Shown piece by piece: positions 27,350-35,497 of a stretch of DNA of 45,684 nt (its first letter is position 1; each line of letters opens with the position of its first letter). The DNA lies in the NCBI GenBank assembly GCA_031272505.1, contig JAISTQ010000064.1, positions 1 through 45,684 of the forward strand. The letters run 5' to 3'. The notes under the pieces were generated by a model. The model had not been told where the DNA came from. It did no database searches and was given only the letters and a program-made list of their open reading frames with translations. The position numbers and the translations under genes are program-made. This DNA comes from Propionibacteriaceae bacterium (GTDB lineage: Bacteria; Actinomycetota; Actinomycetes; Propionibacteriales; Propionibacteriaceae).

Positions 27350-29541
27350 TCGCCCTTGCGCTTGGCCACCAAGCCCAGGCCGGTGAGCACCAGCGAGCCC
27401 GCCAGGCCGACCGTCCATAAGCCGCTGAACCCGGTGAAGGCCAGCTTCGGCTCCGGTTTTGCCGACGCCGTGGGGGTGGGCTTGCCGGGGAACGGGATGG
27501 GGTCGTCCGGCGGCACGATCTGCTGGGGATTCCCGCCGCCGGTGTCCGGCTCGACCGTCTCGGAGGGCGTCGGTGTGGGCGTGGGCGTCGGGCACTCCGG
27601 GTAAGGCAGGGTGCGATCCTCGGGGCAGTACGGCAGCGCCTCCACATAATCGGTGTCGGTGTCGCACAGATCAGATTCCGCGCAGGCGGTGCCGCCCGGA
27701 ACCGGGGGCTGGCAGCTTTCGTCGTCACAATCGCCGCTCTTCCCCGTCACCACATTGGTGAACTCATGCCGCCGGTCTTTCTCGGCTTCGGCGTAGAAGT
27801 CGCCGCGCTCGATGTCCGTGCGGACCGTGGCCGTCACCGTACGGGTCACGCTGCCGCCAAACGGCACTTGGACGCCGGTCCAGGTCACGGTGTGCGATTC
27901 CGGCTCATAGACGCCGCCGTCGCTGGCGGCTGCGAAAACCAGCTCATTGGGCAAATAGTCGACGACGGTGCCGTTCACTTCGTCAAGCTCGCCGCCGATC
28001 TCGTCCACGTTGACGACGTACGTCAACTCCTCGTCAGGGCTGACCGCTTCTTTGCCGTCGTCCTTGGTGACTTTCAGCACCGGCTGGGCCGGATTTCCGT
28101 TGAAACTGAACGGTTTGACGCTGTCAGAGGCGGCGTACGTCCAGTTGTCGATGTGCCGCTTGTCGCCCCAGGTGTTGTTCGCGATGCCCTCGGAGTTCCA
28201 GCCATGCTGGCCCGTCGAAGAATCCGCGTTTGTGCCTTTCAAATCCGGGATCTTGCCCTCGATGCCGCTCTGGCTGAGCTGCGAATCGTCCCAGGAGAGC
28301 GCGTAGCTGCCCACATTCGGGCCTTTGAGCTGCTTCACCTTCAGGCCGCCGGAGAGCATCTCCACGTCCGTCATGGTGAAGTGAATCTCAGCCGCCTTCT
28401 GCAGGCGCGTCAACACCCGCACCGGGCTGCTCGCCGGCAGATAGCTACCGTCGCCCAGTTGGCCGTCGAAGTTGAAAGTGACACTCATTCCTGGGGCCAC
28501 CGAGGCTTCCTCGCCGGGCTGGTCCGCGTCGCCGATTGGAATCAGCCGATCGATGCTGGCGTCGAAGCTGTCGTTGCCGTCGCCGTCAATCCAGGCGGTC
28601 AACCGGCTGATCTGGGTGAACCCCGAAAGGGTGACGGTACCCGCGGCCACCCGAGAATGCGGAGTGGGCGTGAAATCAGCCTGCACGTCCGGTGCCGCCC
28701 AGGCGGGCGCGATCGGCTCGCTCTGGCCGTTGTAGGCGCGGGCGCTGGCTGGCAATCCGGCGTCCATCGGGTTTTCGAAAAAGATCTTGTAGTGACGGCC
28801 ACAGCCGGTGGTCACCGCCGCGGTCTGCTCGGTGGAGCGGTACAGCGGCAGGCACTCCCCCGCCTTCGTGGGGCCGGTGTCGTCCGCCGAGATGATCGAC
28901 CAGCGGCCGTTATAGCCCGCATAGTTTGCCTGGTACACGGTGCCGGTGTCGGAGACATACCACAGCGGGAAGCTGCGGGCGTTCTCCTTGAACTTGGCGA
29001 TGCCCGGCTGCGCCAGGAACAGGCGTTCCGTCCAAACCCGGCCGGGAATCGGCTCCGATGCCGCACTCGCGCGGACGTTGACCAGCCAGCTGTCGATGTC
29101 CGAGTAGACGTTTCGCTTGATCTCGGCCCCGGCCTTGTCCAGCGTGCGCAGATCGATCCGCCACACTCCGGCCTGGCCATCCGCCGCGACCAGATTCGAC
29201 TTCACGATGGTGGTGGCCTTGGTGCCGTCATAGGCGACCTGCTGGTCCACCACCACCTTTCCCGTCGGATCCGTAACCCTCACGTAGGCGAATCCAACCA
29301 CATCCTGCTTCGGCTTCGGGTTCGGATCGGCGCTGGTGGCGTCGGACTTGCTGGCCTGGGTGTTGCCCGGCCAGACCGCCTTCACCCCCAGCACCTCGTT
29401 GTCCGCGGTATACGCATACAGCGTCTGGGTCGCATAGGTGGCGATGGTTTTCCCGGCAAACTCATTGCTGGTAGCCGCCGCCCTTGGCGCCGATCCCAGC
29501 AACAGCAGCCCGGCCAACGCCAGCGCAAGTGTTTGTTTCAT
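27346..29541 (-). CDS. Cell-wall-anchored surface protein with GEVED- and DUF11-like domains, LAFTG signal
   Basis: The start at 29541 is supported by AAAGGA upstream and a signal peptide (MKQTLALALAGLLLLGSAP, cleavage near AAA-TS); in-frame upstream codons are non-coding in character. The product is 731 aa. After a beta-rich N-terminal region there is a GEVED-like segment (AWIDGDGNDSFDASIDRLI), a DUF11-like domain (LKVTKDDGKEAVSPDEELTYVVNV...GTVVDYLPNELVF), a short Cys-containing stretch, a Pro/Thr spacer (TPTPTPTPSE) and LAFTG at residues 700-704 (codons from 27444), then a hydrophobic segment and KRKGD. It is probably sortase-anchored and adhesive or structural. No sortase gene lies nearby. 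Confidence 0.88.
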   Translation of the reverse strand: MKQTLALALAGLLLLGSAPRAAATSNEFAGKTIATYATQTLYAYTADNEVLGVKAVWPGNTQASKSDATSADPNPKPKQDVVGFAYVRVTDPTGKVVVDQQVAYDGTKATTIVKSNLVAADGQAGVWRIDLRTLDKAGAEIKRNVYSDIDSWLVNVRASAASEPIPGRVWTERLFLAQPGIAKFKENARSFPLWYVSDTGTVYQANYAGYNGRWSIISADDTGPTKAGECLPLYRSTEQTAAVTTGCGRHYKIFFENPMDAGLPASARAYNGQSEPIAPAWAAPDVQADFTPTPHSRVAAGTVTLSGFTQISRLTAWIDGDGNDSFDASIDRLIPIGDADQPGEEASVAPGMSVTFNFDGQLGDGSYLPASSPVRVLTRLQKAAEIHFTMTDVEMLSGGLKVKQLKGPNVGSYALSWDDSQLSQSGIEGKIPDLKGTNADSSTGQHGWNSEGIANNTWGDKRHIDNWTYAASDSVKPFSFNGNPAQPVLKVTKDDGKEAVSPDEELTYVVNVDEIGGELDEVNGTVVDYLPNELVFAAASDGGVYEPESHTVTWTGVQVPFGGSVTRTVTATVRTDIERGDFYAEAEKDRRHEFTNVVTGKSGDCDDESCQPPVPGGTACAESDLCDTDTDYVEALPYCPEDRTLPYPECPTPTPTPTPSETVEPDTGGGNPQQIVPPDDPIPFPGKPTPTASAKPEPKLAFTGFSGLWTVGLAGSLVLTGLGLVAKRKGD

Positions 29542-29680
29542 GGTGTTCCTTTCGTTCCTCCCCCATTTCATCCGCTCGCTTGCCCAAAACCAACCCCAAT
29601 TTTCAAAAACCCCAAAATCTGTGGATAACCTGACCCCCTGTTTATAACTTTCCGTCCACCTGTGCGAATTGCCGTCGCGA

Positions 29681-29686
29681 TAGGAT
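29681..29686 (+). promoter_or_regulatory. Leaderless -10 element for the 90-residue CxxC protein
   Basis: TAGGAT, 6 nt before the ATG at 29693; no Shine-Dalgarno. The 29542-29692 gap also contains the upstream region of the surface protein and is otherwise unremarkable. Confidence 0.5.
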
Positions 29687-29692
29687 TGGGGT

Positions 29693-29965
29693 ATGGGTAA
29701 GAGGCCATCGAAGCATTTGCGGGAGCCACGGCCGTTGTCGACGCAGTTGCAGCGGACGGAACGCAAGGCCGATGGGGAGTGGTTGGTGTCGCGGATGGAT
29801 GGGCAGCAGGCGGTGAAGACGTACCTGTGCCCGGGGTGTCAAAAGCAGGTGCGGCCGGGTGAGACGCATGTGGTGGTGTGGCCCGCGCAGCCTGGAATCG
29901 GGTCGACTTCAGCGGTGATTGACCGCCGGCATTGGCATACCGCGTGTTGGCGGCTCAAGCGTTGA
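29693..29965 (+). CDS. Conserved-looking small CxxC / HxHxxC protein, probable zinc site
   Basis: 90 aa. A basic N-terminal third is followed by TYLCPGCQKQVRPGETHVVVWP (Cys46, Cys49) and DRRHWHTACWRLKR (His80, His82, Cys85). The four-ligand pattern resembles an HNH or zinc-ribbon-like knuckle. As far as I recall, short actinobacterial proteins with this layout are frequently annotated 'ATP/GTP-binding protein', but no nucleotide-binding motif is visible here. The function is unknown. It is convergent with the cyclophilin gene with only 2 nt between the stops. Confidence 0.75.
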   Translation: MGKRPSKHLREPRPLSTQLQRTERKADGEWLVSRMDGQQAVKTYLCPGCQKQVRPGETHVVVWPAQPGIGSTSAVIDRRHWHTACWRLKR

Positions 29966-29967
29966 CG

Positions 29968-30684
29968 CTATGAGTCGATGGTGACCGAATCGATGTGGGC
30001 GGGGAGCAGGGGCGCGCCGCCGCCAGCGGAGCCGGAGGAGCCGTCGTGCCCCCCTTGGGCGATTTCGCGGATGACGGCCAGGCCGGCGTCGTCAAGCTCG
30101 CCGAAGACGGTGTAGGAGGCGGGCAGGCTCGTCTCCTCGTAGACGATGAAGAACTGGGAGCCGTTGGTGTTCGGGCCGGCGTTCGCCATCGCGATGGTGC
30201 CCGCCGGATACGTCTCGGAGCCGAGCAGCTCATCCGCGAAGTTGTAGCCGGGGCCGCCGCCACCGGTGCCGCTGGGATCGCCGCACTGCAGCACATAGAG
30301 GCCGTTCTCGGTGGTGAGCCGATGGCAGTCGGTGTCGTCAAAATAGCCCTGCTTGGCCAGCGACTCGAACGAGTTCGCGGTGCACGGAGCCAGACCGTTG
30401 AGCAACTGGATCTGCAGCGGATCGCCGTTCAGCGTCAAGGTGGCGATGGTGACGCCCTCGGCCTTGACGTTTTCGGTCGGCGGGAACTCCACCGGCCGGG
30501 CGGCGGTGCCCGCCTCGTAGTACTCGCAGGTGACGGAGGCGACGTCATCGATCACGGTGGCTGACGGGGAAGCCGATTCCGCCGTGGTGGCCTTCAGGCT
30601 CGGCTGGATCGGGTTTTCAGCGCCGGTGGCCGAACATGCCGCCAGCAGCAGGAGCGCGGGAAACAGGGCAGAGAGCTTTTTCAC
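29968..30684 (-). CDS. Cyclophilin-type peptidyl-prolyl isomerase lipoprotein
   Basis: I prefer the GTG at 30684 (product 238 aa), which gives a compact lipoprotein signal: MKKLSALFPALLLLAAC with lipobox Cys17. A start at 30705 is possible but adds uncharged residues before the KK. After a Ser/Thr/Ala-rich linker comes the cyclophilin domain: PCTANSFESLAKQGYFDDTDCHRL, VLQCGDPSGTGGGGPGYNFADE, GTIAMANAGPNTNGSQFFI and YTVFGELDDAGL. It would fold or isomerise exported proteins at the outer face of the membrane. A CACAAT hexamer 6 nt before the GTG may be a weak leaderless -10 element. Confidence 0.9.
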   Translation of the reverse strand: MKKLSALFPALLLLAACSATGAENPIQPSLKATTAESASPSATVIDDVASVTCEYYEAGTAARPVEFPPTENVKAEGVTIATLTLNGDPLQIQLLNGLAPCTANSFESLAKQGYFDDTDCHRLTTENGLYVLQCGDPSGTGGGGPGYNFADELLGSETYPAGTIAMANAGPNTNGSQFFIVYEETSLPASYTVFGELDDAGLAVIREIAQGGHDGSSGSAGGGAPLLPAHIDSVTIDS

Positions 30685-30717
30685 GGCCCTATTGTGCCAC
30701 GCCAACCTATTGCCAAC

Positions 30718-33531
30718 CTAGGAGCAACCTGAGGTGGCGCCGCAGCCTTCGCAGGCGTAGCAGGAGCCCGCCGGGCGCATCTTGGTGCCGCAGGTGAGGC
30801 AGAGCGGCGCGTCCACCGTCTTGCCGATGATCGAGGAAACCACATCGGCGGTGGAGGTGATGGCCACCTCCGGCTTCGGGGCGTCCACCAGCGGCGGCTG
30901 GATCGGGCCCGCGCCGTCAAGGTGGAGATCGTCAGCGGCGTCGTTCACCAGCGACTGCGACTCGATGATCTCGTCCTCCTCGGCATAGGAGCCCGTCTCC
31001 ACGTAGCGCTTGCGCTCGGCGGCGGTGAAGATGCCCAACTCGGCGCGCTCGTCGAAGCTGAGGTAATCCAAGGAGAGGCGGCGGAAGATGTAATCCATGA
31101 TGGATTGCGCCATCCGGACATCTGGATCGTCCGTCATGCCGGCCGGCTCGAACTTCAAGTTGGTGAACTTTTGCGCGAAGGTGCCCAGCGGCACGCCGTA
31201 CTGCAGGCCGATGGAGACGGCGATGGAGAAGGCGTCCATCACGCCCGCCAGCGTGGAGCCCTGCTTGCCCAGCTTCAGGAAGACCTCGCCGAGCGAGCCG
31301 TCCTCGTACATGCCGGACGTCATATACCCTTCGGCGCCGGCCACCGAGAAGGAGGTGGTGCGCGAGGAACGGGACTTCGGCAGCCGCTTGCGGCGGGGGC
31401 GGTACTCCACCCGGACTTCCGTCTCGGCCTTGTCGTCGGCTTTCTTGGCGTCGTTCAGCGGCTGGCCCACCTTGCAGTTGTCCCGGTAGATGGCGATCGC
31501 CTTCACGCCGAGCTGCCAGGCGTCCATATAGATCTGCTCGATCTCCTCCACGGTGGACGATTCGGGCAGGTTGACCGTCTTCGAGATGGCACCGGAGATG
31601 AACGGCTGGACGGCCGCCATCATCCGCACGTGGCCCATCGGCGGAATAGAGCGCTGGCCCATCGCGGTGTCATAGACCTCGTAGTGCTCGGGCTTCAGGC
31701 CGGGGGCGTCCACCACATGGCCGTTGCTGGCGATGTAATCGACGATGGCCTCCACCGTCTCTTCGGCGTAGCCGAGCTTGCGCAGCGAGAGCGGGATCGT
31801 CTGGTTCACGATCTGCATCGAACCGCCGCCCACCAGCTTCTTGAACTTCACCAGCGAGAAATCCGGCTCGATGCCGGTGGTGTCGCAATCCATCATGAAG
31901 CCGATGGTGCCGGTGGGGGCGAGCACCGAGGCCTGGGCGTTGCGGAAGCCCTGCTCGGAGCCCAGCTTCAATGCCTCATCCCACTGCTCGGCGGCGGCCT
32001 TGCGGACCGCCCCGTCGAGATCGTCGACGTCGCGCAGCGAATCGTTCGCCGCCTGGTGCTTGCGGATCACCCGCAGCTGGGCCGAGGCGTTCGGCGGGTA
32101 AGCCTGGTAGGTACCCACCACGCCCGCCAACTCCGCCGAGGTGCGGTAGGCCGCGCCCGTCATCAAAGAGGTGACGGCGGCGGCGAGAGCCCGGCCGGAA
32201 TCGGTGTCGTACCCGCGCCCGACGGCCATCAAGAGCGCGCCGAGATTCGCATACCCGATGCCGAGCTGCCGGAAAGCCCGGGTGTTCTTGGCGATCGACT
32301 CGGTGGGGAAATCCGCGAAGCAGATCGAGATGTCCATCGCCAAGATGACCAGCGCGACCGCCTTGGTGAACTTCTCGGTGTCGAAAGTGTAATCGGCGCG
32401 CAGGAAGCGGAGCAGATTCAGCGAGGCCAGGTTGCAGGAGGAATTGTCGATGCTCATGTACTCCGAGCACGGATTCGAGGCGTTGATGCGGCCTGATTCG
32501 GGGGTGGTGTGCCAATCGTTGATGGTGTCGTCGTACTGCAGGCCCGGATCGGCGCACTCCCAGGCGGCTTGGGCGATCTTGCGGAAGAGGCCCTTGGCGT
32601 CGACGCTTTCAATCGGCTTGCCGGTGGTGCGGGCGATCAGATCGAAGCTGTCGCCGTCCACCACCGCCTGCATGAACTTGTCGGAGACGCGCACCGAGTT
32701 GTTCGCGTTCTGGTATTGCACGGAGACGATGTCCCGCCCGGAGAGATCCATGTCGAAGCCGGCGTCGCGCAGCACGCGGATCTTGTCTTCCTCGCGGGCC
32801 TTCGTCTCCACGAACTCCTCGATGTCCGGATGGTCGACGTCGAGCACCACCATCTTCGCGGCCCGCCGCGTCGCCCCACCGGATTTGATGGTGCCCGCCG
32901 AGGCGTCCGCGCCGCGCATGAAGGAGACCGGGCCCGAGGCCGTCCCGCCGGAGGAGAGCAGCTCTTTGGAGGAGCGGATGCGGGAGAGATTCAGCCCGGC
33001 GCCGGAGCCGCCCTTGAAGATGAAGCCTTCCTCTTTGTACCAATTCAGGATGGACTCCATGGAATCGTCCACCGAGAGGATGAAGCAGGCGCTCACCTGC
33101 TGCGGGCTGGAGGTGCCCACGTTGAACCACACCGGCGAGTTGAAGGAGAAGTATTGGTGCAGCAGCATCCAGGTGAGCTCGGCCTCGAAGACTTCGGCGT
33201 CCGCCTCGGAGGCGAAGTAGCCGTGTTCGGTGCCCGCCGCGCGGTACTTGCGCACCACCCTGGTGATCAAGCCCTTGAGGCTGTTCTCGCGCGCGGGGGT
33301 GCCCACCGCGCCCCGGAAGTATTTGGTGGTGACGATGGTGGCCGCGTTCAGCGACCAATCGGAGGGGAACTCGACGCCCTTCTGCTCGAAGATCACCTCG
33401 CCCGTCTTCCAATTCGTCTGCACGATGTCGCGCTTCTCCCACGTCACCTGCTCGAACGGATGGACGCCGGGAGTGGTGAACACCCGCTTGACAACTAACC
33501 CTTGCTGCTTGTTCGTCACAGTCTCAGACAT
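30718..33531 (-). CDS. nrdJ: Adenosylcobalamin-dependent (class II) ribonucleotide reductase NrdJ
   Basis: 937 aa. It reduces ribonucleotides to deoxyribonucleotides using B12 as radical generator and does not need oxygen. Typical blocks are present: YFSFNSPVWFNVG, GGSGAGLNLSRIRSSKE, NASNPCSEYMSIDNSSCNLASLN, ASVLAPTGTIGFMMDCDTTGIEPDF, and a C-terminal Cys-rich tail (LCLTCGTKMR...CYACEGCGATSGC) with the thiols that re-reduce the active site. AAGGAATA precedes the ATG, 22 nt after nrdR. Use of this enzyme implies B12 synthesis or uptake. Confidence 0.96.
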   Translation of the reverse strand: MSETVTNKQQGLVVKRVFTTPGVHPFEQVTWEKRDIVQTNWKTGEVIFEQKGVEFPSDWSLNAATIVTTKYFRGAVGTPARENSLKGLITRVVRKYRAAGTEHGYFASEADAEVFEAELTWMLLHQYFSFNSPVWFNVGTSSPQQVSACFILSVDDSMESILNWYKEEGFIFKGGSGAGLNLSRIRSSKELLSSGGTASGPVSFMRGADASAGTIKSGGATRRAAKMVVLDVDHPDIEEFVETKAREEDKIRVLRDAGFDMDLSGRDIVSVQYQNANNSVRVSDKFMQAVVDGDSFDLIARTTGKPIESVDAKGLFRKIAQAAWECADPGLQYDDTINDWHTTPESGRINASNPCSEYMSIDNSSCNLASLNLLRFLRADYTFDTEKFTKAVALVILAMDISICFADFPTESIAKNTRAFRQLGIGYANLGALLMAVGRGYDTDSGRALAAAVTSLMTGAAYRTSAELAGVVGTYQAYPPNASAQLRVIRKHQAANDSLRDVDDLDGAVRKAAAEQWDEALKLGSEQGFRNAQASVLAPTGTIGFMMDCDTTGIEPDFSLVKFKKLVGGGSMQIVNQTIPLSLRKLGYAEETVEAIVDYIASNGHVVDAPGLKPEHYEVYDTAMGQRSIPPMGHVRMMAAVQPFISGAISKTVNLPESSTVEEIEQIYMDAWQLGVKAIAIYRDNCKVGQPLNDAKKADDKAETEVRVEYRPRRKRLPKSRSSRTTSFSVAGAEGYMTSGMYEDGSLGEVFLKLGKQGSTLAGVMDAFSIAVSIGLQYGVPLGTFAQKFTNLKFEPAGMTDDPDVRMAQSIMDYIFRRLSLDYLSFDERAELGIFTAAERKRYVETGSYAEEDEIIESQSLVNDAADDLHLDGAGPIQPPLVDAPKPEVAITSTADVVSSIIGKTVDAPLCLTCGTKMRPAGSCYACEGCGATSGCS

Positions 33532-33553
33532 TATTCCTTCTTTCTCCCCTGGC

Positions 33554-34009
33554 TCATACCAGCACGGGAACTCCCTTGAGGTTCTCTATTTCAGCCACGA
33601 AATCATCCACGGACTCATACTGTTTGTAGACCGAGGCAAAGCGCAGATAGGCCACCGCGTCCAACTCCCGCAGCGGGCCGAGGATCGCCAAGCCCACCTC
33701 TTGGGCTGGCACCTCCCCCACGCCGGAGGCTCGCAGCGCATCCTCCACCTGCTGGCCCAGCCGGGCCAACTGCGCCGCGCTTACCGGACGGCCTTTGCAA
33801 GCCTTGGCCACCCCGGCCACCACCTTGTCGCGCGAGAACGGCTCGACGACGCCGGAGCGCTTCACCACCACGAGCTGCATTTGCTCGATGGTGGAGAACC
33901 GGCGCTCGCAACTGGAGCAGAGCCGCCGCCGGCGGATCGAGGTGCCATCCTCAGCCACGCGGGAATCGAGCACCCGCGTTTCGGTGTTGCGGCAATATGG
34001 GCAATGCAT
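33554..34009 (-). CDS. nrdR: Transcriptional repressor NrdR
   Basis: 151 aa. The N-terminal zinc ribbon [17 protein letters not shown]...LCSSCERRF has Cys3, Cys6, Cys31 and Cys34, followed by the ATP-cone domain ([31 protein letters not shown]) that senses ATP/dATP. It represses ribonucleotide reductase genes. AAGGAGG lies 9 nt before the ATG. It is cotranscribed with nrdJ, and two NrdR-like boxes upstream suggest autoregulation. Confidence 0.96.
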   Translation of the reverse strand: MHCPYCRNTETRVLDSRVAEDGTSIRRRRLCSSCERRFSTIEQMQLVVVKRSGVVEPFSRDKVVAGVAKACKGRPVSAAQLARLGQQVEDALRASGVGEVPAQEVGLAILGPLRELDAVAYLRFASVYKQYESVDDFVAEIENLKGVPVLV

Positions 34010-34085
34010 TCGCGTGCGCCTCCTTCCGGTAGTGAGATTGCCTGTTGACTAGGCCTTGCCTTGGACTCGGGCCGCTTACGCCCAA

Positions 34086-34133
34086 CCACAATCTGTAGTT
34101 GAACGCCTCCCCAGCGACCACTAGATATAGACG
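34086..34133. promoter_or_regulatory. Tandem NrdR-box-like sites upstream of nrdR-nrdJ
   Basis: CCACAATCTGTAGTTG (34086-34101) and CCACTAGATATAGACG (34118-34133) resemble the known 16-bp NrdR box (roughly ACACwATATATwGTGT). They start 32 bp apart, three helical turns, the usual tandem spacing. They lie 77-124 nt upstream of the nrdR ATG. Confidence 0.65.
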
Positions 34134-34241
34134 TTAGAGCCATATGCCCAGCTTTTCAACCGAACACGCCGGAGTGTCGCGACATTGGGCTGGGAATTTG
34201 CGCAATCGACATCGCCAAGATGTGCAATCTCGCCGACACGC

Positions 34242-34547
34242 CTACCCTTCGTGCGGGAGTGTGGTAACGACCTGGGCTGACGTGACGGCCTGGGCTGACG
34301 TGGTGGCCGGGGCCTCGACCTCAACCTCGGGGACGAAGGCCCGCAGCGCGACCACGGTGACCACGAACAACAACACCGCGGCAAAGGCGGCCGCCAACGC
34401 GGCCACCAGCTTGGGGCTGAGGAAGGACTCACTTGCCCGCCGGGCTTGATGACGCGCCAACGCCGGGACGCAACCGGGGACGGCCTGCGGCAGGCGACGG
34501 CCAGGAAGGGTGACCCGCTGCGGGGCTGCCATCGCGATAGTACTCAT
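34242..34547 (-). CDS. Small single-pass membrane protein divergent from lexA (candidate SOS division inhibitor)
   Basis: The start at 34547 is set by TAGGAGTC just upstream (product 101 aa). A basic, Pro-rich N-terminus (about residues 1-40) precedes one transmembrane segment (about 47-69) and a short acidic/Thr-rich outer tail. The tail carries a 6-residue tandem repeat (TSAQAV, TSAQVV) encoded by two 14-bp exact copies at 34271-34284 and 34289-34302. In other actinobacteria the gene divergent from lexA is an SOS-induced cell-division suppressor (ChiZ/Rv2719c, DivS), usually with a LysM domain; no LysM is visible here. Position, LexA-box-like sites and topology support an analogous role, which remains an inference. 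Confidence 0.65.
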   Translation of the reverse strand: MSTIAMAAPQRVTLPGRRLPQAVPGCVPALARHQARRASESFLSPKLVAALAAAFAAVLLFVVTVVALRAFVPEVEVEAPATTSAQAVTSAQVVTTLPHEG

Positions 34548-34559
34548 GTTGACTCCTAT

Positions 34560-34575
34560 TCGTATGTTTGTTCGA
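34560..34575. promoter_or_regulatory. LexA box A
   Basis: TCGTAT-GTTT-GTTCGA matches TCGAAC-N4-GTTCGA at 10 of 12 positions. It lies 13-28 nt upstream of the small membrane protein's ATG, overlapping where its promoter should be. Confidence 0.6.
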
Positions 34576-34616
34576 TTTAGCAGCTTACTCCCCGAAACCG
34601 GGTTTGGCAACTCATT

Positions 34617-34632
34617 TCGAACGCGTGTTTGC
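34617..34632. promoter_or_regulatory. LexA box B
   Basis: TCGAAC-GCGT-GTTTGC matches the actinobacterial LexA consensus at 10 of 12 positions; the left half is perfect. It lies in the middle of the divergent intergenic region. Confidence 0.6.
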
Positions 34633-34696
34633 TTACGGGTTCCAGCTAACTCGGGGGGTACGACATTTATTCCAAAAACGACACGTTTTCGGCGTG

Positions 34697-34712
34697 TCGC
34701 ACGAATGTTTGA
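34697..34712. promoter_or_regulatory. LexA box C, proximal to lexA
   Basis: TCGCAC-GAAT-GTTTGA, 10 of 12 matches, with five of six in each half. It ends 20 bp before the lexA -10 element (34732-34737), a good position for autorepression. Confidence 0.7.
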
Positions 34713-34731
34713 TAAACCTTGCGCCATCGAC

Positions 34732-34737
34732 TAAGTT
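34732..34737 (+). promoter_or_regulatory. Leaderless -10 element for lexA
   Basis: TAAGTT, 6 nt before the ATG at 34744. The GGAG between them is only 2 nt from the ATG, too close to act as a Shine-Dalgarno. Confidence 0.5.
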
Positions 34738-34743
34738 GGAGAC

Positions 34744-35490
34744 ATGGCAAATCGTAGGCCGGGCAGGCCCAGCAAAGCAGAGTTGGCTAAGGAGTTCAGC
34801 ATCACCGAACTCCCCGATGGCAAAGCGGATCGAGACGGGTTGACGCTCCGGCAACGCCGCATCCTCCAGGTGATCCAGGATTCATTGAAGGCGCGCGGCT
34901 TCCCGCCCACCATCCGCGAGATCTGCGCCGCCTCCGGGCTGGCCTCCACCTCCTCGGTGGGCTACCAGCTCAAGATCCTCGAAGAGAAGGGGTACATCGT
35001 CCGCGATCGCGAACAAGCCCGCGCCATCGAGGTGCGGCTGCCCCGTTCGATGCGCTCCCGCGCCGCCGCCGCTCCCCCGCCCGCCGATCCGGCTATCCTG
35101 CAGTTCCCGGCGCGCAACGCCGTGGCGGTGCCGCTGGTGGGCGAAATCGCCGCCGGCACCCCCATCTTGGCCGAAGAGCAGGTTGAAGACACGCTGGCGC
35201 TGCCCAAGCAGCTCGTCGGCGAAGGCACCCTCTTCCTGCTGCGCGTCCGCGGCGATTCCATGATCGGCGACGCCATCTGCGACGGCGATTACGTGGTGAT
35301 TCGGCAGCAGCCCACCGCCAACAACGGCGAGATCGTGGCCGCCCTCATCGGCGACGAAGCCACCGTAAAGACCTTCCACCGCACCAAAGACGAAGCCTGG
35401 CTCCTCCCCTCCAACCCGGCCTACTCCCCCATCGACGGCCGCCAAGCCACCATCCTAGGAAAGGTCGTCTCCGTCCTCCGCCGCGTCTAA
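34744..35490 (+). CDS. lexA: SOS repressor LexA
   Basis: 248 aa. The N-terminal winged helix (LTLRQRRILQVIQDSLKARGFPPTIREICAASGLASTSSVGYQL in segments) is preceded by a roughly 30-residue basic/acidic extension seen in many actinobacterial LexA proteins. The C-terminal peptidase has the self-cleavage bond Ala137-Gly138 in GEIAAGTPI, Ser172 in RGDSMIGDAI and Lys209 in EATVKTF. The Ser-Lys spacing of 37 is as in E. coli. RecA on ssDNA triggers cleavage. It is convergent with the dinG-like gene (7 nt between stops). Confidence 0.97.
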   Translation: MANRRPGRPSKAELAKEFSITELPDGKADRDGLTLRQRRILQVIQDSLKARGFPPTIREICAASGLASTSSVGYQLKILEEKGYIVRDREQARAIEVRLPRSMRSRAAAAPPPADPAILQFPARNAVAVPLVGEIAAGTPILAEEQVEDTLALPKQLVGEGTLFLLRVRGDSMIGDAICDGDYVVIRQQPTANNGEIVAALIGDEATVKTFHRTKDEAWLLPSNPAYSPIDGRQATILGKVVSVLRRV

Positions 35491-35497
35491 CGATGCA

